From JALYRV01 sp040902895 (GTDB lineage: Bacteria > Acidobacteriota > Vicinamibacteria > Vicinamibacterales > SCN-69-37), in the NCBI GenBank assembly GCA_040902895.1, contig JBBDWL010000066.1:73518-137517 (forward strand): DNA of 64,000 bases. Reading direction: 5' to 3'. Both the position numbers and the translations under genes were made by a program. The notes beneath the pieces are model-generated. The model saw only the letters and a list, made by a program, of their open reading frames with translations. It was not told where the DNA came from and searched no databases. Shown here in pieces: positions 15,465 to 25,063 of this stretch; the first letter of the stretch is position 1, and every line of letters begins with the position of its first letter.

Positions 15465-18063
15465 TGGGCATCCGCCGCTTCTTTAAAAGGACAGGTTGGG
15501 ATCGCGAGCGATCGCGCGAAATCGACGCGCACATCGCGCTCATGGCCGACGACCTGCGCGCCCGCGGCATTCCGCACGACGAGGCCGAGCGGCGCGCGCG
15601 CGCACGCTTCGGCAATCCCATCGCCATTCGCGAGGAGATCTATCAGATGAACAGCATTCCCCTGATCGAAACACTCGTGCGCGACGGACGATATGCGCTG
15701 CGCCTCTTGCGCCGCAGTCCCGGATTCGCCGTCACCGCCATCCTCACACTGGCGATCGCCATCGGCGCCAACGCCGCGGTGTTCAGCCTTGTCGATGGCG
15801 TGCTGCTGCGGCCGCTGCCATATCCGAACCCCGATCAACTGGCGCATGCCGAGCGGGTCACGATGTCGTCGCGCGGCGTGTTCCAGAGTCCCGGCATCGA
15901 CGGCGCCATGTGGGAGGCAATCAGGCAGCACGTCACGTCCGCCGACACCGCCGTCTATTCCGACTGGCGAGCCGGGGTGAACCTCGCGATCGGCGGAACC
16001 GCGATGAATGTCGACCACCAGCGCGTCAGCGCCGGGTTCTTCCGCGTCATCGGCGTGTCTCCGGTCCGAGGACGCGAGTTTACCGAGGAAGAAGATCGGG
16101 CCGGCGGACCGGCCGCGGTCATTCTTTCGCACGGCCTCTGGCAGCGTGCCTTTGGCGGCAATCCATCGGTGCTGAATTCCACGGTTCTCGTCCGCGGCGA
16201 GCCCCACACCATCGTCGGCATCATGCCCGCGTCGTTTCGCGGCAACTTTTCGATGGCCGATCTGTGGACTCCGGTGCGCGCAAGCCGCAGGGGACAAGGT
16301 GGCGGCACGAACTTCCTCGCTCTTCTGCGCGTGAAGGGAAGCGCCGAGGCAGTGGAGGCAGAGCTCAATCAGGCGTACCACAGTCTTGGCTTCAAGCCGC
16401 GGGAGGGCGAGCATGTGTGGTACCACCTTGCTCCAGTCAAGCAGATGGTCACGGCCGGATCGCGCGATCCGCTGCTCACGATGTGGGCCGCGGTTGGACT
16501 CGTCCTGCTGATCGCATCTGTGAATCTCGCCGGTCTGCTCCTTTCGCGCGCGCGGACGCGCACTCGTGAGATCGCCACGCGCATGGCGTTAGGCAGCGGG
16601 CGCCGGGCGGTCATCCGCCAGCTGCTCGTGGAAAGCATCACCCTCGCGCTTGCCGGCGGCGTGCTCGGGGTTCTGGTCGGCCAGCTGATGCTCAACGGCA
16701 TGCAGGCGCTCGCCGGCAATCAGTACTCGCTGTGGCAGGACGTGACCCTTGACTTGCGCGCGGTTGCCGCCACCGCCGCGATCACCATGCTCGCGGCCGT
16801 GATCTTCGGCACCATTCCGGCGCTTCAGGCCAGCCGCCTCGATGTGCAATCCGGCCTGCGAGAAGGGGAGTCGCGCGGCGCGTCGGCGAGGTTGCGCTTG
16901 GCGTCGTTCTGCTCGTCGGCGCCGGTCTGCTGACCCGGACGTTCGTCTCGCTCCAGCGGCTCGAGCCCGGCTTCGATCTCACGAACATCGTGACCGCGAC
17001 GGCGTCGCTGGAGGACACGCGATATCAGACAGCCGCACAGATTCAGCTGCTGTTCGACCGCACACTCGAGCGCGTGTCATCGATTTCTGGTGTTGAATCG
17101 GCCGCTGTCTCGCTCGGCCTTCCTTATCAGCGCATCCTGAACCTTGGCTTCAAACCGCTCGATGGCGAGCAGGCCGGCGACACAGAGACGGGCTTCATCG
17201 CGAACGTTACCTATGTCTCGCCGGAGTACTTCTCGACACTTCGCATTCCCCTGAAAAAGGGGCGGGTTATTGAGCCCGTCGATCGGGAGGAATCAGCCGG
17301 GGCCGTAGTGGTCAACGAGGCATTCGAGCGCCGCTTTTACAGAGATGGGGCCATCGGGCGCCGTATCGGAGTCGCCGGACGTGAACGCGAAATCGTCGGC
17401 GTCGTCGCCAACGTCCAGCAGGGAGCCTCGGGAATCGGCGGTGCAGGTCCGATCCAGACCACCCCGATCGTTTACCTTGCGGCGGCCCAGACGATGGCGG
17501 GAACGTTCAATCTGGTGCACACGTGGTTTTCGCCGACGTGGATCGTGCGCACGTCACGGTCAGTGACGGGCATCGAACAGCATCTGCGCGCGGCCGTGAG
17601 CGCGATCGATCCGCAGCTGCCGGTGGCATCCGTGCGCAGCATGTCGCAGGTGCGATCGGCCGCCACGGAATCGCAACGGTTCCTGATGGTGCTGGCCACG
17701 ATGCTGGGCGCGGCGTCGATGCTGCTTGCCGCTATCGGCATCCACGGGCTTATCTCGAGCTCCATTACCGAGCGCACGCGCGAGATTGGCATCCGCATGG
17801 CGCTTGGATCGACCGCGGCTCAGGCGATTCGCGTGATCGCGTGGCCAGGAATTGCGCTCACGGTCATCGGCATCGTGATCGGCGGACTGCTCGCGCGAGC
17901 GCTGACACGCTATATCGCGAGTCTGCTGTGGGGCGTGCAGCCGACCGATCCGGCCACGTTCGGGCTGGTTGGGGCGCTGCTGCTGTTCGTGGCCATTCTC
18001 GCGAGCGTGCTGCCGGCGCTGCGCATCATGCGCTGGGATCCGGCGCAGACGCTGCGCGCATAA
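15464..18063 (+). pseudogene. Frameshifted ADOP-family permease
   Basis: The first frame (15464-16933, 489 codons) carries the ADOP prefix (IDAHIALMADDLRARGI), first helix, MacB-type domain and the mid-protein FtsX helices. It runs through LREGES and then ends out of frame. The family continues in another frame from about 16872 (VARRVGEVALGVVLLVGAGL) to 18063 with an intact second periplasmic and FtsX domain (TEREIGIRMALG-type). About 15-20 residues expected between LREG and EVALG are missing, so the lesion is a deletion of tens of bases plus a frameshift. It is either a real pseudogene or an assembly collapse. It follows PadR with TGATG overlap. Confidence 0.8.
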
Positions 18064-18172
18064 TTTTCGCGCTCCGTAACGCGCTTACGCGCGCGGAAAG
18101 AGAAACAAGGCGGCTCTTCCATAAATCACGCCCGTTTCCTCTCGGTGAGACAGCTGCGCCGGGGCACGCCCT

Positions 18173-18748
18173 TTGCCCTTCGCAGGCGCGTGCGAGCCGG
18201 AGCAGTGTGCCTATTCCTCCCCAGCAGCCACTGCTCCCTCGCCAATTCTGACGCGTGCCGTCGCGCAGGATGTGATCACGCTGGGCGCCATCATCGGATT
18301 CGAGTACCGCTTCGCGCCGGCGGCGAACCTGCAGATCGGCGCGCATCGATCGCTGCTGTTCAAGACGATTCAGATCTTCGCGCGGCACGACACGATCAGG
18401 CGGAGCGATCGTATGCCGGTCGGCGTGTCGGGTCATGAAGACCACGACCATGACGTGCCCGGCACGTCGGACGCCGATCATTCGGTGGAAGAGGAACGCA
18501 TGTTCTACGCGGGGTTGGGAGGCCGGCTGCGCCTGCGGCCGACCGTGTTTATCGTGGGCGAGATCATTCCGCGCACCGGCTTCACGCCGGGCGCGCATCA
18601 GTGGGCGGCCGGCATCGAGAAGCGCACCGACGGTCACCAGTTTCAACTGAACGTATCGAACAGCTTCGGCACGACGAACGCGCAGCTCGCGAGAGGCGGC
18701 ACGCCGGGCAACGTCTATCTCGGCTTCAATCTCGCACGCAAGTTTTAG
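18173..18748 (+). pseudogene. Truncated DUF5777-like beta-barrel gene
   Basis: The frame encodes the back half of a DUF5777-type outer-membrane protein: FEYRFAPAANLQIGAHRS, KTIQIFARHD, then AAGIEKRTDGHQFQLNVSNS and a barrel-like end (VYLGFNLARKF). No signal peptide or N-terminal strands precede it, and the apparent TTG start is poor. The central strands expected between ARHD and FYAGLGGRL are replaced by an Asp/His-rich stretch (GHEDHDHDVPG). I read it as a decayed or shortened copy. It follows the broken ADOP gene and precedes the CHRD gene by 14 bp. Confidence 0.55.
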
Positions 18749-18762
18749 TCTGGAGGATTCGA

Positions 18763-19296
18763 ATGCAGGTGAAACGATTCGCAGCTCTTCTCGTGATGGC
18801 CCTTGCCGCGCTTGGCGCAGCCGCTTGTGACGACAATCCGAACGATCCCGATGATGACACGATCGTCTTTACGGCGACCATGAGCGGGACGCAGGAAGTG
18901 CCGCCGGCCACCGGCGCCGAGGCCGGCGCGACCGGAACGGCCACGATTACGTTCAACCTGACACGCGGTGCCGGCGATGTCATCACGGCCGCCACGGCGA
19001 ACTTCTCGTCGACGGTGTCGAACATGCCCGCCGGGAGCACGCTGATTCTGGCGCACATTCACACCGGCGCGGCCGGCACGGCCGGCGGCCCCGTCGTCAA
19101 TACCGGGCTCTCGGCTGCCACGGCGATTCCCATTGTCAATGGCACGGCAACGCTGACGTTCAATAACATCACGATCACGGATCCGGCGACCGCGCAGAGC
19201 ATCATCGACAATCCGGCCGCGTTCTATTTCAACGTGCACTCAGCCGCGAATCCGGGCGGCGTGGTGCGCGGGCAGCTGGTGAGACAGGGGTCGTAG
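18763..19296 (+). CDS. CHRD-domain lipoprotein
   Basis: A 177-residue exported protein with GGAGG 7 nt before the ATG. A hydrophobic signal ends in a lipobox-like LGAAACDD, so lipidation at Cys is likely. The mature part is one CHRD domain: FTATMSGTQEVPPATGAEAG, then LILAHIHTGAAGTAGGPVVN, ending YFNVHSAANPGGVVRGQLVR. CHRD was named from chordin, and bacterial members have unknown roles at the cell surface. A DUF5777 remnant precedes it. Confidence 0.85.
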   Translation: MQVKRFAALLVMALAALGAAACDDNPNDPDDDTIVFTATMSGTQEVPPATGAEAGATGTATITFNLTRGAGDVITAATANFSSTVSNMPAGSTLILAHIHTGAAGTAGGPVVNTGLSAATAIPIVNGTATLTFNNITITDPATAQSIIDNPAAFYFNVHSAANPGGVVRGQLVRQGS

Positions 19297-19335
19297 CGTT
19301 CGCGTCCCTGGCGGCGGCTCGGATAAGATTCCCCC

Positions 19336-20529
19336 ATGCTTCGTCCGAGCCGCCGTTATCTTCCAGCCGCGCTGGCGGTCCTTTTCTTCTCGGCCTCTCT
19401 TGCAGCGCAGTCCGCGCCGCTTGTCCGCCGAAGCTCGCAGAGCGAAGGCGGGCCCCTCGTTCGCGCCACTGCACTGCGCGAAGCCGTCGATCTGTATCGG
19501 CGCGCGGTGGAACAGGATCACATCCGCGGCGCGGTGCTGTATGTGGCGCAGAACGGCAGCGTCCTGCTGCACGAGGCGGTCGGGTTCCGCCATCACGCGT
19601 ACGGCGTGCCGATGCTGACGGACTCGATGTTCCGGATGGCGTCGAATACCAAACCGGTCGTGGCCACCGCCGTCATGATGCTTGCCGAAGACGGGAAGCT
19701 CTCGATCGACGATCCGGTCGCGAAGCACCTGCCGTCGTTCGACAACGAGAAGTCTCGCCGCATTACGATCGCGCAGCTGCTTTCGCACAGCTCGGGGCTG
19801 CGCATCGAGCCCATCTTCTATCCGTTCAAGGCTGAAGAAGAGGTCTCGCTGCAGGCGGCCGTGGCGAAGTTCGGGGCTGAAGGGCCTAAGGAAGGGCCGG
19901 GGACCTATTCGTACAACAACGCCGGCTACAACACGCTCGGTGCAATCATCGAGGTCGTGTCGGGCATGCCGCTCGAAGCGTTTCTCAAGTCGCGCCTCTA
20001 CGAGCCGCTGGGGATGAGTGACACCCTCAATCATGAGGATCCGGCGAAGCTGCAGCGGATGGCCACGGTGTATCGGGGGCGCCGCAGCGGCGAGAAGGTC
20101 ACGTTCACACAAGGATTCACGCCTGGTGATAGGCCCGACTACCCGGTCATCCGTGCGTCCGGTGGAATGATCTCCACCGCCGCCGACTACGCGAAGTTTC
20201 TCGAGATGTTCCGTCAGGGCGGCGCCTACGGAGGCAAACGGCTGCTGAGAGAAGAGACGGTCAAAGCCATGATCACGCCGCGCGCACGCATGAACGACGC
20301 CGGCTCATACGGCTACGGCTGGATGATCGCGAATGACGGCACCTATTCCCACACCGGTTCAGACGGCACGATGGCGTGGGTCGATCCCGCGCGCGGCATC
20401 ATCGGCATGGTGCTCACGCAAAGCCCGGGCGGCATCAATCCCACGCGCGAGTTCCGCGCGAAAATCAGCGCCGCACTTGCGGCGCTGTCGTCCCCTTCGC
20501 GCGTGCCTTTTTCTGTTCGTCGACCATAG
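19336..20529 (+). CDS. Serine hydrolase, beta-lactamase family (class C-like)
   Basis: A 397-residue secreted protein with a signal peptide (residues 1-24, ending SLAAQS). The three active-site elements are in order: SxxK in RMASNTKPV (about 103), YxN in YSYNNAGYN (about 195) and the KTG-equivalent HTG in YSHTGSDGT (about 340). Class C-like hydrolases of this group are usually esterases or D-Ala-D-Ala peptidases rather than resistance enzymes. The last 65 bp overlap the 3' end of the convergent amidohydrolase gene. Confidence 0.88.
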   Translation: MLRPSRRYLPAALAVLFFSASLAAQSAPLVRRSSQSEGGPLVRATALREAVDLYRRAVEQDHIRGAVLYVAQNGSVLLHEAVGFRHHAYGVPMLTDSMFRMASNTKPVVATAVMMLAEDGKLSIDDPVAKHLPSFDNEKSRRITIAQLLSHSSGLRIEPIFYPFKAEEEVSLQAAVAKFGAEGPKEGPGTYSYNNAGYNTLGAIIEVVSGMPLEAFLKSRLYEPLGMSDTLNHEDPAKLQRMATVYRGRRSGEKVTFTQGFTPGDRPDYPVIRASGGMISTAADYAKFLEMFRQGGAYGGKRLLREETVKAMITPRARMNDAGSYGYGWMIANDGTYSHTGSDGTMAWVDPARGIIGMVLTQSPGGINPTREFRAKISAALAALSSPSRVPFSVRRP

Positions 20530-22072
20530 CGGCCACATCCGCAAGCAGCTTTTTCGCGTCGTACACGATGCCGTCCTTGATCGTGTACTTGATGCCGCCC
20601 ACGCGCTCGACTTTGCCGGTCGCGTCATTGAGGCGCAGCGCGCCCGTGCCATAGAGCACTTTCAGGTTCTGCAGCGGGTTCTGATCGACCAGCACGAGAT
20701 CGGCAAGCAGCCCCGTGCGGACGATCCCGAACTCGAGCGGCTTGCCTGACGGCTCGTGCAGCGCCTCGGCGCCGTGCATGGTCGCCGCGCGAATCACCTC
20801 GAGCGGATGGAAGCCGGCTTCCTGCAGCAGCTCCATCTCGTGGATCACGCCAAACCCCCACGTGTTGTAGATGTACGACGCATCGTCGCTCACGGTCACG
20901 CGCCCGCCCATCTTCTTGTAGTCGTTCAGCAGCCGAAACCAGACCTGATAGAAGTTGCGCCAGGCGATCTCGTCCGAGAGAGTCCAGTCGAAGAAGTACG
21001 AGCCGTGGTTCTCGCGGCTGGGCGTGTAGAAGTCCATCAGCGACGGCAGCGTGTAGGTGTCGTGCCAGTCGGCGTTGCGCATGCGCATCACGTCCCGTCC
21101 CGCCGCGTACGCCGTCATCGTCGGATCCATGATCGTGCCGAGCTTGACGTGCTCCTGCAGGTAGGCATTCCATTCAGGGCTGCCCGGCGGATGGATCTTG
21201 TCCCAGAGCCGCGCGACCTGGCTGAAGCGCCACTGTTCGTCGTTGTAGTTCATCTGGTGCGGCCAGGGCTGCACCTCATAGTCTTTGAGCAGCGCCTCGA
21301 AGTGGCCGTAGAAGTGCGTCACCGTGCCGAGACCGAGCTTCGCGGCGGTGAGCGCGTTCATCTGCGCGACGCCGCGCTGTTCGAGATGCGCGGTGGATCC
21401 GAGCCCGAGCTTGTTGGCCTCGTCGAGTAGGGCCGCCATGATCGGCGGGGGATAGGCGACCAGCTTCATGCCGTCGACGCCGTTGGCCGCGCACCACTGC
21501 ACCCACGCGCGCGCCTTTTCGGGCGTGTCCACCGGGCCTTTGCCCCAGCCGGCGCCCGGCCGCTGATAGTTGAAGATGCGGGGCGCGACGATCTCGTTGC
21601 GCGCGCTGCGCTGCTTTTCCCTGAGCGCGAACGCCTGCGGGCCGAACTCCACGCCGCGCCCCGCGGTCACGCCGTGCGCCATCCACAGCTTGTAGGCGTA
21701 CTCCGCCTCCGGACTCTTGGGTGGGCCGCCGGCGTGCATGTGCAGGTTGACGAAGCCGGGCAGCATGTACCAGCCGGTGGCGTCGATCTCATGATCGAAG
21801 TCGCGCGGCTGCCGGTTGGGCCGCAGCGGAATGCCTGGCGTGCCCGCACTTCGAATTGCCGCGATGCGGTTGCCCTCGATGACGACGTCCATCGGCCCGG
21901 CCGGTGGGGCGCCCGTGCCGTCGATGATGGTGATGCCCCGGATTACGAGCGTCTTGAACGGGCCGAGCCCTTCGCCGGGCCTGCGGTCGGGCGCCGGCGT
22001 GATGCCACCCTGGGCAATGGCGGTCGAGCTCACGAGCGCGAGAGCAAGACAGAAAGTGGAAGTGCGAATCAT
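20465..22072 (-). CDS. Amidohydrolase family protein, secreted
   Basis: A 535-residue protein. I chose the ATG at 22072 because a signal peptide follows (STFCLALALVSSTAIAQG). The metal-dependent TIM-barrel fold is shown by NLHMHAGG (HxH at about 131), the later histidines TAHLEQRG and THFYGHFEAL, and VSDDASYI (Asp). The N- and C-terminal sandwich pieces (FKTLVIRGITIIDGTGAP; LLADLVLVDQNPLQNLKVL) are typical. It probably hydrolyses a cyclic amide or dipeptide in the periplasm. The ATG is 18 bp from the divergent DUF763 start, so the two share a promoter region. Confidence 0.85.
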   Translation of the reverse strand: MIRTSTFCLALALVSSTAIAQGGITPAPDRRPGEGLGPFKTLVIRGITIIDGTGAPPAGPMDVVIEGNRIAAIRSAGTPGIPLRPNRQPRDFDHEIDATGWYMLPGFVNLHMHAGGPPKSPEAEYAYKLWMAHGVTAGRGVEFGPQAFALREKQRSARNEIVAPRIFNYQRPGAGWGKGPVDTPEKARAWVQWCAANGVDGMKLVAYPPPIMAALLDEANKLGLGSTAHLEQRGVAQMNALTAAKLGLGTVTHFYGHFEALLKDYEVQPWPHQMNYNDEQWRFSQVARLWDKIHPPGSPEWNAYLQEHVKLGTIMDPTMTAYAAGRDVMRMRNADWHDTYTLPSLMDFYTPSRENHGSYFFDWTLSDEIAWRNFYQVWFRLLNDYKKMGGRVTVSDDASYIYNTWGFGVIHEMELLQEAGFHPLEVIRAATMHGAEALHEPSGKPLEFGIVRTGLLADLVLVDQNPLQNLKVLYGTGALRLNDATGKVERVGGIKYTIKDGIVYDAKKLLADVAAMVDEQKKARAKGTTAPQVRR

Positions 22073-22090
22073 GCACGCATAATAGCGTTG

Positions 22091-23314
22091 ATGAAGCGTT
22101 CCGGTGTCGCCGATCTTCCGCTGCACGGGGGCCGCGTGCCTCAGTGGCTTGCCACGCGGATGACGACGCTCGGGACGGCGATTTCGGAGAGCGTCATCCT
22201 TCATTACGGCCAGTCCGAGCTCTTGACGCGTCTCAGCGATCCATTCTGGTTCCAGGCGCTCGGCACCGTCATGGGCATGGACTGGCACTCGTCAGGCATC
22301 ACGACATCGGTGCTTGGGGCGCTGAAGCGCGGCCTGAATCCTCGCGCGCACGAGCTCGGCATCCATATTTGCGGAGGCCGCGGCCGTCATTCGCGCAACG
22401 CGCCCGCCGAGCTGCGCGCCATTGCCGACCGGCGAGGCTTCGACGGCGACGCGCTCGTCCGCGCCAGCCGCCTGGCCGCGCGGGTCGACAACAACGCAAT
22501 CGCCGACGGATTCCAGATCTATCTGCACGGCTTCGTTCTGTCGGCTTCGGGCGAATGGGCGATCGTCCAGCAGGGCATGAACGAGCGCTCGCGGCTCGCG
22601 CGGCGCTATCACTGGCATTCCGCGGCCGTTCGCGACTTCACCTCAGAGCCGCACACGGCCATCGTCGGCCACCCGGAAGGGATCATCCAGAATCTTGTGG
22701 ATCGGCGCGCGAAGCCTGCACAGGATGCGCTCGTCGAGATCGCGCGTACGGATCCGGCGAAGACGCTGGCTGAGGCAAGAAAGTTGAACGCGCCGATTCA
22801 TCACGACGTGCGCGCAGAGAATATCGATCTCAAGCGGCTTGGCGCCGTGCTCGCGCTCGCCTACGAGCGCGACCTGCGCGACTTTGCCTCGGTGCTGCTC
22901 GTCGAGAAGCTCGGACCGCGAACGCTGCAATCGCTGGCGCTGGTCGCAGAAGTCGTGCACGGCACGCCCACGCGCTTTTCCGATCCCGCGCGATTCTCGT
23001 TCGCGCACGGCGGGAAGGACCGGCACCCCTTCCCGGTGCCGCTCAAGACGTACGACGAGACCATCGACGTCCTGCGTCGCAGCCTGGAGGCGGCCAAAGT
23101 CGGTGACACCGACAAGATGAACGGCATGAAACGGCTGCACGAGTTCGCGCAGGGCATCGAGCGGACCTACGCGCCCGAGGCCGATTTCAAGGCCGTCATG
23201 GAAACCGAAGAGGCCATTTCGAAATCGCTTGGCGGGCGAAGCGTGTTCGATGACCCGCCTTCGCCAAGGCTTCGGCGGGCAAGCAAGCGCCAGCTCAATC
23301 TCCTGGAAGACTAG
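22091..23314 (+). CDS. DUF763 domain-containing protein
   Basis: A 407-residue protein beginning KRSGVADLPLHGGRVPQWLA, the conserved DUF763 opening. Other conserved stretches are FWFQALGTVMGMDWHSSGIT, THICGG-type HICGGRGRHSR and RRYHWHSAAVRDF. The family is found in bacteria and archaea, often near DNA-repair or nucleotidyl-transfer genes, and its biochemical function is unknown. The C-terminal tail (DPPSPRLRRASKRQ) is encoded by a palindromic repeat (23254-23279). It converges with glnS and the two stop codons overlap. Confidence 0.85.
   Translation: MKRSGVADLPLHGGRVPQWLATRMTTLGTAISESVILHYGQSELLTRLSDPFWFQALGTVMGMDWHSSGITTSVLGALKRGLNPRAHELGIHICGGRGRHSRNAPAELRAIADRRGFDGDALVRASRLAARVDNNAIADGFQIYLHGFVLSASGEWAIVQQGMNERSRLARRYHWHSAAVRDFTSEPHTAIVGHPEGIIQNLVDRRAKPAQDALVEIARTDPAKTLAEARKLNAPIHHDVRAENIDLKRLGAVLALAYERDLRDFASVLLVEKLGPRTLQSLALVAEVVHGTPTRFSDPARFSFAHGGKDRHPFPVPLKTYDETIDVLRRSLEAAKVGDTDKMNGMKRLHEFAQGIERTYAPEADFKAVMETEEAISKSLGGRSVFDDPPSPRLRRASKRQLNLLED
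23254..23279. repeat. CCCGCC-type dispersed palindrome in the DUF763 tail
   Basis: Arms CCCGCC and GGCGGG flank an inner TTCGCCAAGGCTTC. It adds the DUF763 residues PPSPRLRRAS. The sequence resembles a palindrome family seen in many environmental genomes. Confidence 0.5.
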
Positions 23315-24996
23315 CCCTTCGCGGCCTTCGCCCAGCTGTCTTTCAGCGTGACCGTGCGATTGAAAACCGGCCTATGGCCTGTGGCCTGTGGCCTATGGCC
23401 TGAATCGACACAGAAATATCCGAGCCGCTCGAACTGATAACGAGTGCCGGCCGGCGCGTCTTTGACTGACGGTTCGATCTTCGCGTCCGAGACAACTTCG
23501 AGGGACGCGGGATTCATCTGCTTCAGGAAGTCGGTGTGGCCCTTGCCTGGTTCCTCGACCGTGAAGAGCCGATCGTAAAGCCGGACTTCGCATTCGAGCG
23601 CGTGCGCGGCTGAAACCCAGTGCAGAGTCGCCTTGGGCCGCCGGCCGTCTGGCGCATCGCCGCCGCGCGTAGCGGGGTCGTACGTGCATCGCAGCTCGAC
23701 GATTTCACCCGCATCATTCTTAATAGCCTCGCGGCATGTGATGAAGTACGCGTTCCTCAGCCGTACTTCACGCCCCGGCGCGAGCCGGAAGAACTTCTTC
23801 GGCGGATCCTCCATGAAGTCGTCCGCTTCGATGAACAGCACTTTCGCGAACGGCACCTTGCGCGTGCCTGCTGCATCGTCCTCCGGATTGTTGGTGACAT
23901 CGAGCTCTTCGGTCTGGCCCTCTGGATAGTTCTCGATGATCACCTTCAGCGGACGCAGCACGGCCATGACACGCGGCGCGCGCTGGTTCAGGTCTTCGCG
24001 CACGAAATGCTCGAGCAGCGCGAGATCGACCAGGTTCTCGCGCTTGGCAACGCCGACCTCGTCGCAGAAGCGGCGCAGCGCCTCTGGCGTGTAACCGCGC
24101 CGGCGCATGCCCGAAATCGTCGGCATGCGCGGATCGTCCCAGCCCGACACGTGATTCTCGGTCACCAGCTGCAACAGCTTGCGCTTGCTCATCACCGTGT
24201 AATTCAGATTGAGGCGCGCGAATTCGATCTGCTGTGGACGGCCCGGCAGCGGCAGACTGTCGACCAGCCAGTCGTACAGCGGACGATGGTCCTCGAACTC
24301 CAGCGTGCAGAGCGAGTGCGTGATCCGCTCGAAGGCATCCGACAGCGGATGCGCGTAGTCGTACATCGGATAGATGCACCACGCGTCTCCGGTATTGTGA
24401 TGGTGCGCGTGCTTGATGCGATACAGCACCGGGTCGCGCATGTTGATGTTCGGCGACGCCATATCGATCTTCGCCCGCAGCACATGTGCGCCGTCCGGAA
24501 ACTCGCCCGCGCGCATCCGGCGGAACAGATCGAGATTCTCCTCGACCGATCGCGTGCGATGCGGGCTCTCGAGCCCGGGCGCGGTGAGTGTGCCACGCCC
24601 TTCGCGGATCTCGTCGGCCGACTGGCTGTCGACGTATGCCTTGCCGTCGCGAATCAGCTGCTCGGCGCAGTCATACAAGCGCTCGAAGTAATCGGACGCG
24701 AAGAACTTGTTGTCCCACTCGAAACCGAGCCACCGCACATCGTCCTGAATCGACTCGACATACTCGACGTCTTCCTTGACCGGATTCGTATCGTCGAAGC
24801 GCAGGTTGCAGATGCCGCCGAACTCCTGCGCGATGCCGAAGTTGAGACAGATCGACTTGGCGTGGCCGATATGCAGGTAGCCGTTCGGCTCGGGAGGGAA
24901 GCGGGTCGCCACACGGCCGCCATGTTTCCCCGACGCCTTGTCGGCGGTGACAGTTTCGCGAATGAAGTCGGTGCGGGTCTCGGACGCACTGGTCAT
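23311..24996 (-). CDS. glnS: Glutamine--tRNA ligase
   Basis: A 561-residue class I aminoacyl-tRNA synthetase. It attaches glutamine to tRNA-Gln in the cytoplasm. The HIGH motif is in PNGYLHIGHAKSI (about 38-50), the KMSKS-equivalent is VMSKRKL (about 270), and the anticodon-binding beta-barrels follow to the end (YFCVDS...FNRTVTLKDSWAKAAKG). Length is near that of E. coli GlnRS (about 554). In the C-terminal barrel, the segment corresponding to DSRHSTAEKPVFNRTV is DSGHRPQATGHRPVFNRTV. It is encoded by tandem heptamers (23369-23402), an in-frame repeat insertion. The stop overlaps that of DUF763. Confidence 0.95.
   Translation of the reverse strand: MTSASETRTDFIRETVTADKASGKHGGRVATRFPPEPNGYLHIGHAKSICLNFGIAQEFGGICNLRFDDTNPVKEDVEYVESIQDDVRWLGFEWDNKFFASDYFERLYDCAEQLIRDGKAYVDSQSADEIREGRGTLTAPGLESPHRTRSVEENLDLFRRMRAGEFPDGAHVLRAKIDMASPNINMRDPVLYRIKHAHHHNTGDAWCIYPMYDYAHPLSDAFERITHSLCTLEFEDHRPLYDWLVDSLPLPGRPQQIEFARLNLNYTVMSKRKLLQLVTENHVSGWDDPRMPTISGMRRRGYTPEALRRFCDEVGVAKRENLVDLALLEHFVREDLNQRAPRVMAVLRPLKVIIENYPEGQTEELDVTNNPEDDAAGTRKVPFAKVLFIEADDFMEDPPKKFFRLAPGREVRLRNAYFITCREAIKNDAGEIVELRCTYDPATRGGDAPDGRRPKATLHWVSAAHALECEVRLYDRLFTVEEPGKGHTDFLKQMNPASLEVVSDAKIEPSVKDAPAGTRYQFERLGYFCVDSGHRPQATGHRPVFNRTVTLKDSWAKAAKG
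23369..23402. repeat. Tandem heptamer repeat inside glnS
   Basis: Five tandem copies of GGCCTAT/GGCCTGT lie within the glnS reading frame and encode a surface-loop insert (GHRPQATGHRP). The same heptamer type (GGCCTAG/CGCCTAG) recurs at 31286-31311. Confidence 0.75.
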
Positions 24997-25016
24997 CTGT
25001 ATATGAGAATCATAGG

Positions 25017-25048
25017 CGAATTACACCACTTGACAATACGAATTACAC
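25017..25048 (+). promoter_or_regulatory. Direct-repeat operator candidate at hicBA
   Basis: Two copies of CGAATTACAC (25017-25026 and 25039-25048) are 22 bp apart, two helical turns, and bracket the -35 hexamer. This fits a site for the HicB winged-helix-like domain. Confidence 0.4.
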
Positions 25049-25057
25049 ATGTATGAT
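25030..25057 (+). promoter_or_regulatory. Near-consensus promoter of hicBA
   Basis: TTGACA (25030-25035) and TATGAT (25052-25057) are separated by 16 bp. The expected start of transcription, about 7 bp on, coincides with the ATG at 25064. The mRNA would then be leaderless, and the upstream ATG at 25049 would not be transcribed. Confidence 0.55.
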
Positions 25058-25063
25058 TGCCGC

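Noticed and set aside
19336..20529. Antibiotic-resistance beta-lactamase
   Set aside because: Active-site motifs fit the broad class C-like serine hydrolase group (HTG variant); nothing indicates resistance.
25049..25063. Upstream ATG as the hicB start
   Set aside because: The -10 box of a near-consensus promoter lies over it, so it would not be transcribed.
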